A stretch of 64,000 nucleotides of DNA from Donghicola eburneus (GCF_900115865.1 NZ_FOXY01000008.1:1-64000), one strand, 5' to 3'; numbered from the stretch's first letter, positions 44,120-53,096 are shown. Notes: generated by a model from the sequence alone, not told the origin. Made by a program: numbers and translations.

Positions 44120-44170
44120 ATCCGTACATCTCGTTACGGATCTTGTATAGGCGTACACATCATTACGGAT
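44120..44170. promoter_or_regulatory. Two tandem operators between tetR and the DUF1772 gene
   Basis: ATCCGTA (44120-44126), 8 bases, TACGGAT (44135-44141) is a perfect inverted repeat. A second copy, GCGTA (44151-44155), 8 bases, TACGGAT (44164-44170), lies 29 bases on. This is the expected shape and position for a TetR operator pair. The second ends 11 bases before the DUF1772 ATG, so repression could block initiation directly. Confidence 0.65.
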
Positions 44171-44181
44171 TGGGGTATTTC

Positions 44182-44715
44182 ATGACGATGACACAGACAG
44201 TTCACTCCACCAGATCGATTGATCTGGTCACAGGGGCGCTGGTTCTTTCGCTCTTGTTCAGCGGGGCGATCTTTGGGTTTTTCTATGCATGGGTCTGCTC
44301 GACCATGTGGGGGTTGGATCACGCGGATCCGCGTGTTGCCATTATCGCGATGCAAGAAATGAACGCTTCCGTCCGAAACGCTGTCTTCGCCCCCGCATTC
44401 TTTGGCACGCCCCTTGTGTTGGGCGCAGCGGCGATATTGGCGCTGCGCTCCGGTGCGCGAGCCGCGGGACTGTGGGTCGGAGCGGGCGCGCTCCTCTACC
44501 TGTTCGGGGGCCTGTTTCTGACAATGCTGGTGAACGTCCCGATGAACGAAGCACTTGGCGCTCTCCACATCACGCTCGATACGGAGGTGGCCGAGGCCAG
44601 CCGCATCTGGACCGACTATTCAGACCCGTGGAAGGTTTGGAACATCACGCGGACAGTATTTTCGGGCCTTGCGATGGTGTGTGTCGGGATCGCTATCTCC
44701 CAGCGCAACGCCTAA
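44182..44715 (+). CDS. DUF1772 (anthrone-oxygenase-like) membrane protein
   Basis: A 177-residue protein with four membrane spans. NVPMNEALGAL followed by a polar segment ending in W-x2-Y-x3-W (WTDYSDPWKVWN) is the DUF1772 signature, a family that includes small noro-/anthrone oxygenases. The first ATG of the open frame overlaps the operator, so I use ATG 44182. Regulated with the divergent TetR. Substrate unknown. Confidence 0.8.
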   Translation: MTMTQTVHSTRSIDLVTGALVLSLLFSGAIFGFFYAWVCSTMWGLDHADPRVAIIAMQEMNASVRNAVFAPAFFGTPLVLGAAAILALRSGARAAGLWVGAGALLYLFGGLFLTMLVNVPMNEALGALHITLDTEVAEASRIWTDYSDPWKVWNITRTVFSGLAMVCVGIAISQRNA

Positions 44716-44718
44716 GCG

Positions 44719-45498
44719 TTACGCCTCCTCGGCGGTGGTAAACCCGTACTCGACCAGTTCTTCGGGGACGAGCACGTAGATTTCATCCGGTGGGGTCGAC
44801 AAGGCGTGCTCTGTTACCCGCAGATCGATGCCCATCTCGGTCAGATAGGCGACGACCTCTGCCTGACCGCGCTGGATATTCTCGACCGCGATAAAAGCGG
44901 GCAGCACCGTATTTTCGTCAAAGTAATGCTGGTGCACCCCGACCGAGGCTTCGTCGTCAATCTGTCTGATGGTGCCGCCTGCGAGCACGTAGGGACAAGC
45001 GGAATAGCAAAAGTCGCCTGCCAGCATCACGGTCTCTAGCGCGTTTCTGCGGATGGTTCGACCAATGTGCAATGCATCCTGCACCGATCCGCCGGGAGAC
45101 ATCAGCCGCACACGGTCAACGTCCACCGTGGCGAGCCATTCGTCGAACCGGACTGCGTCACCGGGCGAGATCTGCCCTTTGACAAAGGCGGTGCCGTCTG
45201 CGGCCTCGAACGCCAATCGGCTAGGGACATTATCGCCGCCTGGAAAGGGGGTGCGCCGGCTGGGATCAGTGGTTAGGTCCGGCGCGTTCGCGGGCTCGAA
45301 CCGTCGGGTTTGATCCCCGGGTCGAACGGGTTGATCAAAGCTGGGGGCGCTGGACGGGCGCATCACTCCGTCCAAGCCCGACATCACATCAGAGCCTGCC
45401 AGAAACGCGCCAATCCCGATCTGCACCCACAAGATGGCCAAAATGGCACGGCGAATATGCTTGGCAGAGCGTGTGTCTACGGTGTCCGTCTCGCTCAT
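44719..45498 (-). CDS. Membrane-anchored ClpP-like protein of unknown role
   Basis: A 259-residue protein with one membrane span near the N-terminus (about 17-36) and a proline-rich linker (45-90). The rest looks like a ClpP/crotonase-fold domain: LMSPGGSVQDALHIGRTIR (131-149) and GDFCYSACPYVLAGG (161-175), with Ser166 in the nucleophile position, Cys164 and Cys168 close enough for a disulfide, and His189/His191 as candidate base. Similar predicted periplasmic proteins are grouped in COG3904. The domain should face the periplasm. Its ATG overlaps the stop of the upstream membrane-protein gene (ATGA), so the two form a unit. Confidence 0.72.
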   Translation of the reverse strand: MSETDTVDTRSAKHIRRAILAILWVQIGIGAFLAGSDVMSGLDGVMRPSSAPSFDQPVRPGDQTRRFEPANAPDLTTDPSRRTPFPGGDNVPSRLAFEAADGTAFVKGQISPGDAVRFDEWLATVDVDRVRLMSPGGSVQDALHIGRTIRRNALETVMLAGDFCYSACPYVLAGGTIRQIDDEASVGVHQHYFDENTVLPAFIAVENIQRGQAEVVAYLTEMGIDLRVTEHALSTPPDEIYVLVPEELVEYGFTTAEEA

Positions 45499-46775
45499 GT
45501 GTCAGAGGTGTCCGGCTTGGGCATGGGGGCAGGTGCAGGCGTTGGGCGCGGTGTGCTGTCCTGTTCTACCTCGCGCATGGCGTACATGGCCGCGCGCAAT
45601 TCGCCCAAGGTCAGGCCATCGACAGCGGGGGCGGTGTGGCGGTTTTCGCGGATGGCCGACTGGGTGACCATCAGGATCAGGACCAGCACGGCAGGTAAAA
45701 GGTCGATCGCAATCGCGCCCGCCCAAGACGGCACGAAGTTGCCCGCATACAGGATCACCGCATCCGCAGCCGAGACCGGCGTATAGACCACGTCGGCAGG
45801 AGCGGGACGGGCGAGAACCTGATCTGCTGCCTGCGCCAAAGAGTCTGCGCGCAGTTGCAGCACATCCATCACCGAAGAGATCGTCTGCTGCTGCGCCATT
45901 TGTCCGTCGGGTGTGCTGCCGTCGAGTTCGGGCAAGACGACAGACGCTGACAAGTCCGCCGCCGCGCGATCCACAAGCGGGGCAACGGACAACTGACGAA
46001 GCTGCGCCACCAGACCGGCAAGCCGTACGGCTTCTTCGCTGAAGGCGACGCTGCGGGCTTCTACGGGGCCTTGTTCAACGATCAGCGCGCGCATCTGGGA
46101 CAGGAGGGCGTTACCTTCGTCAAAGGCGGAGTCGATCAGGGGGGATTGGGCAGCGATCTGTTCTTCGAGCGCCGAAAGCTCAGACGCTTTCTGGGAGAGA
46201 ACACGGAAGACGGCGCCGCGCCCCGCAAGGCCGGACAGGTTGCCGTCTGCCTCTTGGGCCGACAGATCCTCGAATGACTGGCGGACGCGGGCGACGTCGC
46301 GTTCTAGCGCTTGGGCGGAAATGGCGATGTCGTGGGATTCCTCGAGCGCGCTTTGGTAGCTTTGGACCGTGGTCGCGAGGTGCTGTTCGACGGCTGCGGC
46401 ACCAGCCAGCGCGGCAGCATTCAGCCAAGACGACATCGCAATGATCGCTGCGCAGCCCAAAGCCATCGCGCCGGTAAGCTTCAGCTTGTTGCCGGTGTTC
46501 TGCATCGCGGGCAACAGCCGCAGCATGTAGGACCAGAAGACGAAAATCCCGACTGATACCGCGATCGAATACGCCGCTGCCGCAAAAAAGGAAAACGCGC
46601 CCGTGTCATCCAGCAGTCCCGAAACGCCAAGATATGTGTAAATCCCCGATGCAGCGGACAGAACGCCCAAGGCGACCCCCGAAAAGGTGTCGAGCCACGC
46701 GAGGTGTCCTTCGAGTTCGCGCACATGGCGTAGGCCGCGCTGGCTATGATCATCGTGTTCGGGGCGTTCGTTCAT
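45495..46775 (-). CDS. Coiled-coil membrane protein, unknown (DUF4407-like layout)
   Basis: A 426-residue protein with three spans near the N-terminus (about 30-50, 60-82, 98-122), a long helical, Ala/Gln/Glu-rich segment (130-330) likely to form a coiled coil, one more span (about 345-370), and a short C-terminal tail rich in Pro (PTPAPAPMPKPD). This layout resembles DUF4407 proteins, but I do not recognise specific motifs. Translationally coupled to the ClpP-like gene. It may hold or feed that protein; this is inference from coupling only. Confidence 0.65.
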   Translation of the reverse strand: MNERPEHDDHSQRGLRHVRELEGHLAWLDTFSGVALGVLSAASGIYTYLGVSGLLDDTGAFSFFAAAAYSIAVSVGIFVFWSYMLRLLPAMQNTGNKLKLTGAMALGCAAIIAMSSWLNAAALAGAAAVEQHLATTVQSYQSALEESHDIAISAQALERDVARVRQSFEDLSAQEADGNLSGLAGRGAVFRVLSQKASELSALEEQIAAQSPLIDSAFDEGNALLSQMRALIVEQGPVEARSVAFSEEAVRLAGLVAQLRQLSVAPLVDRAAADLSASVVLPELDGSTPDGQMAQQQTISSVMDVLQLRADSLAQAADQVLARPAPADVVYTPVSAADAVILYAGNFVPSWAGAIAIDLLPAVLVLILMVTQSAIRENRHTAPAVDGLTLGELRAAMYAMREVEQDSTPRPTPAPAPMPKPDTSDT

Positions 46776-46833
46776 TCACCATTCCCTTGAGAGACAGTCA
46801 GAATTCCATCAACCTATGGTAGGTGGGGCCAAG

Positions 46834-46851
46834 CCCCTTGGTATCAAGGGG
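46834..46851. promoter_or_regulatory. Inverted repeat in the gap before the AraC-type gene
   Basis: CCCCTTG-GTAT-CAAGGGG is a 7-bp perfect inverted repeat in the 139-base divergent gap, 64 bases before the AraC-type start and 59 bases before the membrane-protein start. Candidate operator for either direction. Confidence 0.4.
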
Positions 46852-46914
46852 GCGCAGGCCCTTGGGCTAGGACCAACGCGCTTGTGAAGACGCGCGAGCA
46901 GGGGGAACAGACGC

Positions 46915-47934
46915 ATGACCGAGCCCACGGTGATGGGAAGCATGGCCGCTTCGTTTCTGGAGTATGCGGTGGGGTGCGGTGTCCCGCGCGAGGCATTGCT
47001 GAACGCTGCTCAGATCGACGAGGCGCTGTTATTGGATCCCGACGCGCGCGTGCCGGTGCGGTCCTATGGGGCGATGATGGGCACGGCGATCGGCATCACC
47101 GGCGATAGCGGCATTGCACTGCGCTATGCTGCGGAAACGGGGCTAGAGAAACTGTCGATCATTGGGCTGATCATTGACGCTGCGGGCCCTTTGGAGGCGG
47201 GAATTGCCCATGTAAACCGCTACGCCCGAATTATCGCGGATGTGCATATTCCGAACGCCCCTGATCGGTTTGAATTGCAGCGGAAGGGGCAAACCCTCTG
47301 GCTGATCGATCACTTTCCGAATGCCAATGCCTCGCCCACTGCGATCGAGCAGACCTTTGCGAATTTTGTGACGAACTTCCGCCGGATGTTGCCAGAGACT
47401 ACGTTTCTGCAGGGGGTCTCTGTGACCTATCCCGCGCCGCCCCATACGGACCTGTACCAAGACGTATTTCAGGCCCCTGTGACCTTTGAGGCGCCGCGCA
47501 ATGCCTTGGCGTTGGATGCGGGATGTCTGGACGGGTTGGATGCCGCGCCAAAGCCCTATGCCTTTGGGCTTTATACCCGCCATGCCGACGCGCTCTTGAC
47601 CACATTGCAGCGGGACGAAAGCACCCGTGCGCGGGTTGAGGCGGCCTTGTTGCCTGATCTGCACAAGGGGTCGGTTTCGATGGATGATGTCGCACGGGAT
47701 CTGGGGATGAGCCGTCAGACACTGTACCGTCGGCTAAAGGACGAAGACGTCACCTTTGCCGAGGTGCATGACCAGTTGCGCTGCCAAATGGCGCAGGAAT
47801 ATCTGACGGGGCAAAAGGCTTCGGTGATGGAGACGGCCTATCTGCTGGGCTTTTCCGAGGCGTCGTCATTTGTCCGCGCTTTCAAGCGGTGGACGGGTCA
47901 GAGCCCCAGCGCCTATCGCGCAGCGCATCCCTGA
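46915..47934 (+). CDS. AraC-family regulator (OruR/ArgR-like, arabinose-binding-type N-domain)
   Basis: A 339-residue regulator. Residues about 20-205 match the N-terminal effector domain typical of OruR-like AraC proteins (RYAAETGLEKLSIIGLIID). The C-terminal double HTH (about 235-337) includes VSMDDVARDLGMSRQTLYRRL and AYLLGFSEASSFVRAFKRW with the closing TGQSPSAYR. Divergent from the coiled-coil/ClpP-like pair, which it may control. A terminator follows the stop. Confidence 0.88.
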   Translation: MTEPTVMGSMAASFLEYAVGCGVPREALLNAAQIDEALLLDPDARVPVRSYGAMMGTAIGITGDSGIALRYAAETGLEKLSIIGLIIDAAGPLEAGIAHVNRYARIIADVHIPNAPDRFELQRKGQTLWLIDHFPNANASPTAIEQTFANFVTNFRRMLPETTFLQGVSVTYPAPPHTDLYQDVFQAPVTFEAPRNALALDAGCLDGLDAAPKPYAFGLYTRHADALLTTLQRDESTRARVEAALLPDLHKGSVSMDDVARDLGMSRQTLYRRLKDEDVTFAEVHDQLRCQMAQEYLTGQKASVMETAYLLGFSEASSFVRAFKRWTGQSPSAYRAAHP

Positions 47935-47956
47935 AAACCGTGTCCAAGAACGCACA

Positions 47957-47985
47957 AAGGCGCCCCTGAGGGCGCCTTGTTTTAT
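47957..47985 (+). terminator. Terminator after the AraC-type gene
   Basis: AAGGCGCCC (47957-47965), CTGA loop, GGGCGCCTT (47970-47978), then GTTTTATT. It abuts the 3' end of the convergent tRNA gene. Confidence 0.8.
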
Positions 47986-48062
47986 TGGTCGGAGTGAGAG
48001 GATTCGAACCTCCGGCCCCTGCCTCCCGAAGACAGTGCTCTACCAGGCTGAGCTACACTCCG
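47986..48062 (-). tRNA. tRNA-Pro (anticodon CGG)
   Basis: A 77-nt minus-strand tRNA. Acceptor CGGAGTG pairs with CACTCCG, followed by discriminator A and encoded CCA. The D arm (AGCTCAGCCTGGTAGAGC) and T arm (GGAGGTTCGAATCCTC) are canonical. The anticodon stem CTGTC/GGCAG closes the loop TTCGGGA, giving anticodon CGG, which reads CCG (Pro). Confidence 0.96.
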
Positions 48063-48086
48063 ACCGTGTCGGGCCGATTATCGCAC

Positions 48087-49082
48087 CTAGCTTTGCTTGG
48101 CAAGAGTGCTTTGGCGTTTCTTGCTTCTGCGTAGGAATAAAAGCGTATAGCGCGGGGTGGTGCCGGTTTCGAACCGAACAGCGGTGTTGGTGACCGGCGC
48201 TTGGGTGTCTTTTCTGGCGCCTTCGCGCATCACGATGTAGACGCCGCTGGCGATGATGATCCCCGCCCCAAGAAGGGTGTAGAAGTCGGGGTATTCGGAA
48301 AAGAACATGTAGCCGTAAAAGATGGCCCAGATCATCTGGCTGTACTGCATCGGTGCAACGATGCCCGCTTCGCCAGTCTTGTAGGCGCGGATCTGGAAGC
48401 TCATGGCAATCAGAGACAGAAGCGCCACGCAGGCAACGGTGCCAAGTTCCCACAGCTGCATGGGTTTGTATTCCAGCGGAATCAGCATGCCCATGATCAC
48501 GATGTTGGCGATCAGGGGATACAGAAGCAGGACCATATCGCTTTCCTTCGACCCGATGCGGCGCACGATGATCGACACGAACGATCCGCCGACGGCCGCG
48601 CCAAGGGCGGCAAAGTGCCCCAAGGTCAGTTCAGACGAGCCGGGCCGCAAGACGACCATGACGCCGATCAGACCGACGATTACAGCGCCCCAGCGGCGGG
48701 GGCCGACCTTTTCCCCAAGGACAGGGATGGACAAAACCGTAATGAGAAGTGGCGTGGCAAAGACCATGGCGTAAACCTGTGCCAGCGGCAGCACCGAGAA
48801 GGCATAGAACGCACAGACACCGGTAAAGACCACGGCGATCGTCCGCGCGTAGGTCCATGCAGGAGTGGCCGGACGCAGGGTCGAGGGCTCTTTGCGTTGG
48901 ATCAGCACCACGGTCAGGAAGGGAAAGCTGAGCAGGACGCTGTAGAAAACGATTTGGAAGGGGTGATGGTTTGCACCCAGCACTTTGACCAGCACGTCAT
49001 GGCCGGAATAGAGCGCAAAAGCGGTTAGTGCAAAGATGGCACCCTTGATGTTCGACTGTTCAGTCGCAGGGGGGGTGGACAT
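48087..49082 (-). CDS. DMT/EamA-family transporter
   Basis: A 331-residue inner-membrane protein with ten predicted spans in two EamA repeats (the second beginning about residue 160). SVLPLAQVYAMVFATPLLIT and EKVGPRRWGAVIVGLIGVM are typical of the first repeat end. The last 40 residues are hydrophilic and basic. The frame is open upstream, but ATG 49082, with AAGGAG upstream, gives the family start. Exports or imports a small metabolite, not identifiable here. Lies beside the tRNA gene. Confidence 0.85.
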   Translation of the reverse strand: MSTPPATEQSNIKGAIFALTAFALYSGHDVLVKVLGANHHPFQIVFYSVLLSFPFLTVVLIQRKEPSTLRPATPAWTYARTIAVVFTGVCAFYAFSVLPLAQVYAMVFATPLLITVLSIPVLGEKVGPRRWGAVIVGLIGVMVVLRPGSSELTLGHFAALGAAVGGSFVSIIVRRIGSKESDMVLLLYPLIANIVIMGMLIPLEYKPMQLWELGTVACVALLSLIAMSFQIRAYKTGEAGIVAPMQYSQMIWAIFYGYMFFSEYPDFYTLLGAGIIIASGVYIVMREGARKDTQAPVTNTAVRFETGTTPRYTLLFLRRSKKRQSTLAKQS

Positions 49083-49142
49083 GAAAGGTCTCCTTGGAAG
49101 GGGAGGGAGTACAAGGAACTGGGGTAACCCTAGACCCATCAA

Positions 49143-49171
49143 ACCAAAAAGAAAGGGGCCCGCAAGGCCCC
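49143..49171 (-). terminator. Terminator after leuB
   Basis: On the minus strand GGGGCC-TTGCG-GGCCCC (stem 49155-49160 with 49166-49171) is followed by TTTCTTTTTGG. It is 30 bases beyond the leuB stop. Confidence 0.78.
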
Positions 49172-49200
49172 CCTCATACATTCGTGAATGTGCAGGTTTA

Positions 49201-50307
49201 TCAGAGGCTGGCGTCCAGAGCCGCCAGAACTGCATCACCCATGCCCTCGGTGGAGACGGGCTCGACGCCCTCTTCACCCAGCAGATCCGCGGTGCGCACG
49301 CCATCTTCGAGAACCTTGGCAACCGCGGCTTCCAGACGGTCAGCTTCGGCACCTTGGTCAAAGCTGTAGCGCAGGGCCATTGCGAACGACAGGATGCACG
49401 CGATCGGGTTGGCTTTGCCCTGACCTGCGATGTCAGGAGCCGAGCCGTGTACCGGTTCGTACATCGCCTTGGGGCGGCCGTTTGCCATGGGGGCACCCAG
49501 CGAGGCCGACGGCAGCATACCCAGCGAGCCGGTCAGCATCGCAGCCGCGTCCGACAGCAGGTCGCCAAAGAGGTTGTCGGTCACGATGACGTCAAACTGT
49601 TTGGGCCAGCGGCAGAGCTGCATGGCGCCTGCGTCCGCGTACATGTGCGACAGCTCGACGTCCGCATATTCTTCGTCGTGGACCTTCTGGACGACTTCGC
49701 GCCACAGGATGCCCGATTCCATCACGTTGGCCTTCTCCATCGAGCAGACCTTGTTGCCGCGGCGACGGGCCAGTTCGAAGGCCGAACGGGCGACGCGCTC
49801 GATTTCCGACTCGGTGTAACGCTGGGTGTTGATGCCCACGCGCTCGTTGCCTTCTTCGAAGATGCCGCGCGGCTCGCCGAAGTAGATGCCCGAGGTCAGT
49901 TCGCGTACGATCATGATGTCGAGACCAGCAACCACGTCACGCTTCAGCGAGCTGAAGTCGGCCAGCGCGTCAAAGCACTGTGCGGGGCGCAGGTTGGCGT
50001 AAAGGTCCATTTCCTTGCGCAGGCGCAGCAGACCGCGCTCGGGCTTCACCGAGAAGTCCAGAACGTCGTATTTGGGGCCGCCAACGGCACCCAGCAGAAC
50101 CGCATCGACTTCTTGCGCTTTGGCCATGGTGTCGTCGTGCAGAGGGGTGCCGTGCGCGTCATACGCTGCACCACCGACGAGGTCCTCGCTCACGTCGATC
50201 TTCAGGTCGCGCTTGTCACCGAACCAGTCGATGATGCGGCGAACCTGCGCCATGACTTCGGGGCCGATGCCGTCACCAGGCAGGATAAGAAGCGAAGGAT
50301 TGCTCAT
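49201..50307 (-). CDS. leuB: 3-isopropylmalate dehydrogenase
   Basis: LeuB oxidatively decarboxylates 3-isopropylmalate in leucine synthesis. The 368-residue protein has [22 protein letters not shown], the substrate-binding RPERG-equivalent [11 protein letters not shown] and LYANLRP, and the metal-site block [35 protein letters not shown] 50307 is used; nine extra upstream residues are not conserved. leuD and leuC lie upstream on the same strand, separated by two unrelated genes. Confidence 0.96.
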   Translation of the reverse strand: MSNPSLLILPGDGIGPEVMAQVRRIIDWFGDKRDLKIDVSEDLVGGAAYDAHGTPLHDDTMAKAQEVDAVLLGAVGGPKYDVLDFSVKPERGLLRLRKEMDLYANLRPAQCFDALADFSSLKRDVVAGLDIMIVRELTSGIYFGEPRGIFEEGNERVGINTQRYTESEIERVARSAFELARRRGNKVCSMEKANVMESGILWREVVQKVHDEEYADVELSHMYADAGAMQLCRWPKQFDVIVTDNLFGDLLSDAAAMLTGSLGMLPSASLGAPMANGRPKAMYEPVHGSAPDIAGQGKANPIACILSFAMALRYSFDQGAEADRLEAAVAKVLEDGVRTADLLGEEGVEPVSTEGMGDAVLAALDASL

Positions 50308-50349
50308 GTGCGATGGTCCTTTTGAATGTCCCAAGAGTTGGCAGATGGC

Positions 50350-51393
50350 CTACCGACTGGCGCGAAGGGGGTCAAGGAACCGCAGCTGTTGTTTTGCAGG
50401 CTGAGTGACGTTTTCTTGCGTGTTTCGGGGCATCTCGATGTCCGCCCACACCAAACGGTGCCGGCTGGCGGAATCAATGATCGCAAACGTCGGATCGTCG
50501 GGGGGCGGCCAGAGGATACCGCTGGCGCGAACGGTGATCCCGTTGTCAGGCAGAATGTAGCTGACGCGCATCGGCGGCAGACCGATATTGGACCAATCCA
50601 CGGTGGCCGTGCCTTGGGCGCCTGTGGCTTGGGCAGGACGCAGGCGAGGATCGGTAAAAAGCGCGTTCAGGGGGGCTTTGAGGCCCTCTCCCCCGTCGGG
50701 ATCATTGTTGAAATCCCCAATGATCACAAAGCGTTCGGGCGGCGGGCCATAGTCCCCATCCAGCAGGCGTTGCCAGAACAGGATCTCGTCCCCGTTGCGC
50801 AGGCCGTTGGCATCCTCTGGGCCGTCAAAGACAGGGGGCGTGGCGTGGAAGACCATCAGGCTGAGCGGGCCATCGGGCGTCTGGATCGGCACGACCCAAT
50901 GCCCCAGGGTCGAGAGGCGTTGATCCGGGTGTGTTCCCGCCGGAGGGTGGGTCCACGGCAGGGCGCGCCACGCAAGGTTGGCGTAGTCGCGGACCTGCGC
51001 GCGGTCGATTGGGAATTTCGAAAGCAAGGCCATCCCCTCGGCCCCTGCGAATCGACCAAAGCTGTGATCTTGGGGGGGATCGGTGCCCTTGATCGGCATC
51101 CCTGTATTAGGGCGCAGGGACAGACTGTACGGATAGCTCAGGCCTTGGGCCGCGAGGGCGTCCACCAAGGCTCCGAGGGTCTGGCCACGGTAATCCCAGT
51201 CGATGCTCTGCAGTGCGAGGATGTCCGCATCCGCCTGCAACAGCACCTGTAGCACGGCGTTGACCTGATCGTCGCCGCGCCGGATGTCACGCAGCAAAAG
51301 GCCCGGCCCTTTGCGGCCGAGCTCTGTGTTGTAGGTCGCGATGCGAATGGGATCGGCGTGGGCCAGCCCAGCAAGGCAGGCCAGCAGCGCCAA
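50350..51393 (-). CDS. Endonuclease/exonuclease/phosphatase family protein, secreted
   Basis: This protein of at least 347 residues has the EEP fold: IRIATYNTELG at the N-terminus (metal ligand Asn), DADILALQSIDWD in the position of the catalytic Glu (Gln-Ser here instead of QE), and GDFNNDPDGG and a SYILP/HRLVWADI end. A hydrophobic leader LILLALLACLAGLAHA precedes the domain, so it is probably exported. The start is unclear: no ATG lies at the leader. I use TTG 51393, 5 bases after the upstream stop; the only in-frame ATG (51525) would overlap the upstream gene by 127 bases. Specific substrate unknown. Confidence 0.68.
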   Translation of the reverse strand: MALLACLAGLAHADPIRIATYNTELGRKGPGLLLRDIRRGDDQVNAVLQVLLQADADILALQSIDWDYRGQTLGALVDALAAQGLSYPYSLSLRPNTGMPIKGTDPPQDHSFGRFAGAEGMALLSKFPIDRAQVRDYANLAWRALPWTHPPAGTHPDQRLSTLGHWVVPIQTPDGPLSLMVFHATPPVFDGPEDANGLRNGDEILFWQRLLDGDYGPPPERFVIIGDFNNDPDGGEGLKAPLNALFTDPRLRPAQATGAQGTATVDWSNIGLPPMRVSYILPDNGITVRASGILWPPPDDPTFAIIDSASRHRLVWADIEMPRNTQENVTQPAKQQLRFLDPLRASR

Positions 51394-51398
51394 TAGGA

Positions 51399-52235
51399 TC
51401 AGCCGAAGACGTGCATATCCTCGGTGTCGCGGTCCATGGATCGGCGACGCTTGTCCGCGATCATCGAGGCGACGCGGGCGGTGGCAATGCCCCGCATCAA
51501 GAGGCTCGACGGTACAAAGGCCCATAGGCTGACGGTCCAGATCAGTGACTTCGGTTGGGCCACGGCGATCGGGTCAACGATCCCCGCAGCGGCCTGCAAG
51601 AAGGCCGGGATCAAGAATGGCAGCAAAAAGCCTAAGGCCACGTAAAGATTGGCGTCGCGGTTCAGACGGCCGACTACATCACCGCCGCCAGTGGGATCAA
51701 AGGTGGGCAGGTTGGTCCACACATTGAAGCTGCCATTCTGGCGGGGCCAGCCGTTCAGCCACATGATAAAGATGAAGAAAACCAACGAGATGAGCGACAT
51801 CAGATAGGCAATCGCCGAGGTGCGGCGCAACAGGTCGATATCGGCGGCATGGGCGTTTTCGGGCAGGGACAGAACCATCAGGCGCACGGGCGAGAAGGGG
51901 AAGTCCAAAGCGTTGCCGACCACGTGCGAGATCGCGGTAAACAGCTCGCTGATGGGGCTGGGATGCGCAATGCCGCGCTGGATCAGGGTCAGCACCAGAA
52001 CGGTCGCAAACAGGGCGCCGAACCGCAGGCGGTTATACGGGGGGGCGTCGCGGAACTCGATCAGGCTGGGGTATTCGGTCATGTATTCCGAGAAGACGAG
52101 CCAGCCGACAAAGATCGCCACCAGAAGGACGATGGGCGCACTGTCATTCGGACCGGGCAGCAACAGCCACGGGGTCGCGATCAACAGCACGACGAATATC
52201 GCGCGCACAAGTGCGCTCACAAAACGTGTGAACAC
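51399..52235 (-). CDS. Conserved membrane protein of unknown function
   Basis: A 278-residue protein with about seven spans (for example 10-27, 34-50, 72-87, 143-160, 197-217 and 225-245). It contains no motif I recognise. The C-terminus is charged (DKRRRSMDRDTEDMHVFG). It lies between leuD and the nuclease-like gene, in the same direction; this arrangement within the leu genes is one I associate with Rhodobacterales genomes. Confidence 0.65.
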   Translation of the reverse strand: MFTRFVSALVRAIFVVLLIATPWLLLPGPNDSAPIVLLVAIFVGWLVFSEYMTEYPSLIEFRDAPPYNRLRFGALFATVLVLTLIQRGIAHPSPISELFTAISHVVGNALDFPFSPVRLMVLSLPENAHAADIDLLRRTSAIAYLMSLISLVFFIFIMWLNGWPRQNGSFNVWTNLPTFDPTGGGDVVGRLNRDANLYVALGFLLPFLIPAFLQAAAGIVDPIAVAQPKSLIWTVSLWAFVPSSLLMRGIATARVASMIADKRRRSMDRDTEDMHVFG

Positions 52236-52490
52236 TGCTCTACCTCTCTACCAGGGCGGGCTTGGCCTTTTTTGCCGTGCCTTTTGACCCACCTGATCCG
52301 CTTATGGTGCGGAATGCCTCAATCTTGACACAATGCTGCCAATATCGGGATCAGGTCTCAATACCTGTAAGTAAGTTACTTACGTATTGGGGCGGATTCG
52401 GGGAAAAGCTGGTGCTATTCTGCATCAAACTGTAAGCAAAAAAGGGGCCGAAATGCGGCCCCTTTCTATATATTGTGGTTTGTCAGGGTC
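52236..52490. other. Gap between leuD and the membrane-protein gene
   Basis: 255 bases with no gene. It holds the leuD terminator (next entry) and an inverted repeat: CAATAC (52359-52364), CT bulge, GTAAGT (52367-52372), AAGTT loop, ACTTAC (52378-52383), GTATTG (52384-52389). The repeat could be an operator for the membrane-protein gene, about 125 bases upstream of its start. Confidence 0.45.
52439..52465 (-). terminator. Terminator after leuD
   Basis: AAAGGGGCCG (52441-52450), 5-base loop, CGGCCCCTTT (52456-52465). On the minus strand it continues into TTTTT from the stem end, 25 bases after the leuD stop. Confidence 0.8.
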
Positions 52491-53096
52491 TTAGACCCAA
52501 GGACGCGCCTGCGCTGCTGTCGACTCGTAAGAATCAATTGCAGCTTTCTTTTCGAGAGTCAGGCCGATGTCATCGAGGCCATTAAGTAAGCAGTGCTTAC
52601 GGAATGCGTCGACTTCGAAGGCAAAGGTCTCGCCGTCCGAGGTGGTGATGGTCTGGGCTTCCAGATCCACTTCCATACGGGCGTTGGCGCCTTTTTCTGC
52701 GTCCTTCATCAGCACGTCGACCTGCTCTTGGGGCAGAACGATCGGCAGGATGCCGTTCTTGAAGCAGTTGTTGAAGAAGATGTCGGCAAAGCTGGGTGCG
52801 ATCACGCACTTGATGCCGAAATCCTTGATCGCCCAAGGGGCGTGCTCGCGCGACGAGCCACAGCCGAAGTTGTCACCGGCAATGATGATCTCGGCTTCGC
52901 GGTAGGCGGGCTTGTTCAGCACGAAATCGGGGATTTCGTTGCCGTTGTCGTCGTAGCGCATTTCATCAAACAGGTTCACGCCGAGGCCCGAACGCTTGAT
53001 GGTTTTCAGGAACTGCTTGGGGATGATCATATCGGTGTCGATGTTGATCAACGGCATGGGTGCGGCGATCCCGCTGAGTTTTTCGAACTTGTCCAT
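52491..53096 (-). CDS. leuD: 3-isopropylmalate dehydratase, small subunit
   Basis: A 201-residue small subunit. [17 protein letters not shown] opens the swivel domain and [24 protein letters not shown] is the conserved substrate-recognition block. With LeuC it isomerises 2-isopropylmalate to 3-isopropylmalate. It is 98 bases after leuC; that gap carries a hairpin (CCGCCTG 53169-53175 with CAGGCGG 53179-53185) but no gene. Confidence 0.96.
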   Translation of the reverse strand: MDKFEKLSGIAAPMPLINIDTDMIIPKQFLKTIKRSGLGVNLFDEMRYDDNGNEIPDFVLNKPAYREAEIIIAGDNFGCGSSREHAPWAIKDFGIKCVIAPSFADIFFNNCFKNGILPIVLPQEQVDVLMKDAEKGANARMEVDLEAQTITTSDGETFAFEVDAFRKHCLLNGLDDIGLTLEKKAAIDSYESTAAQARPWV

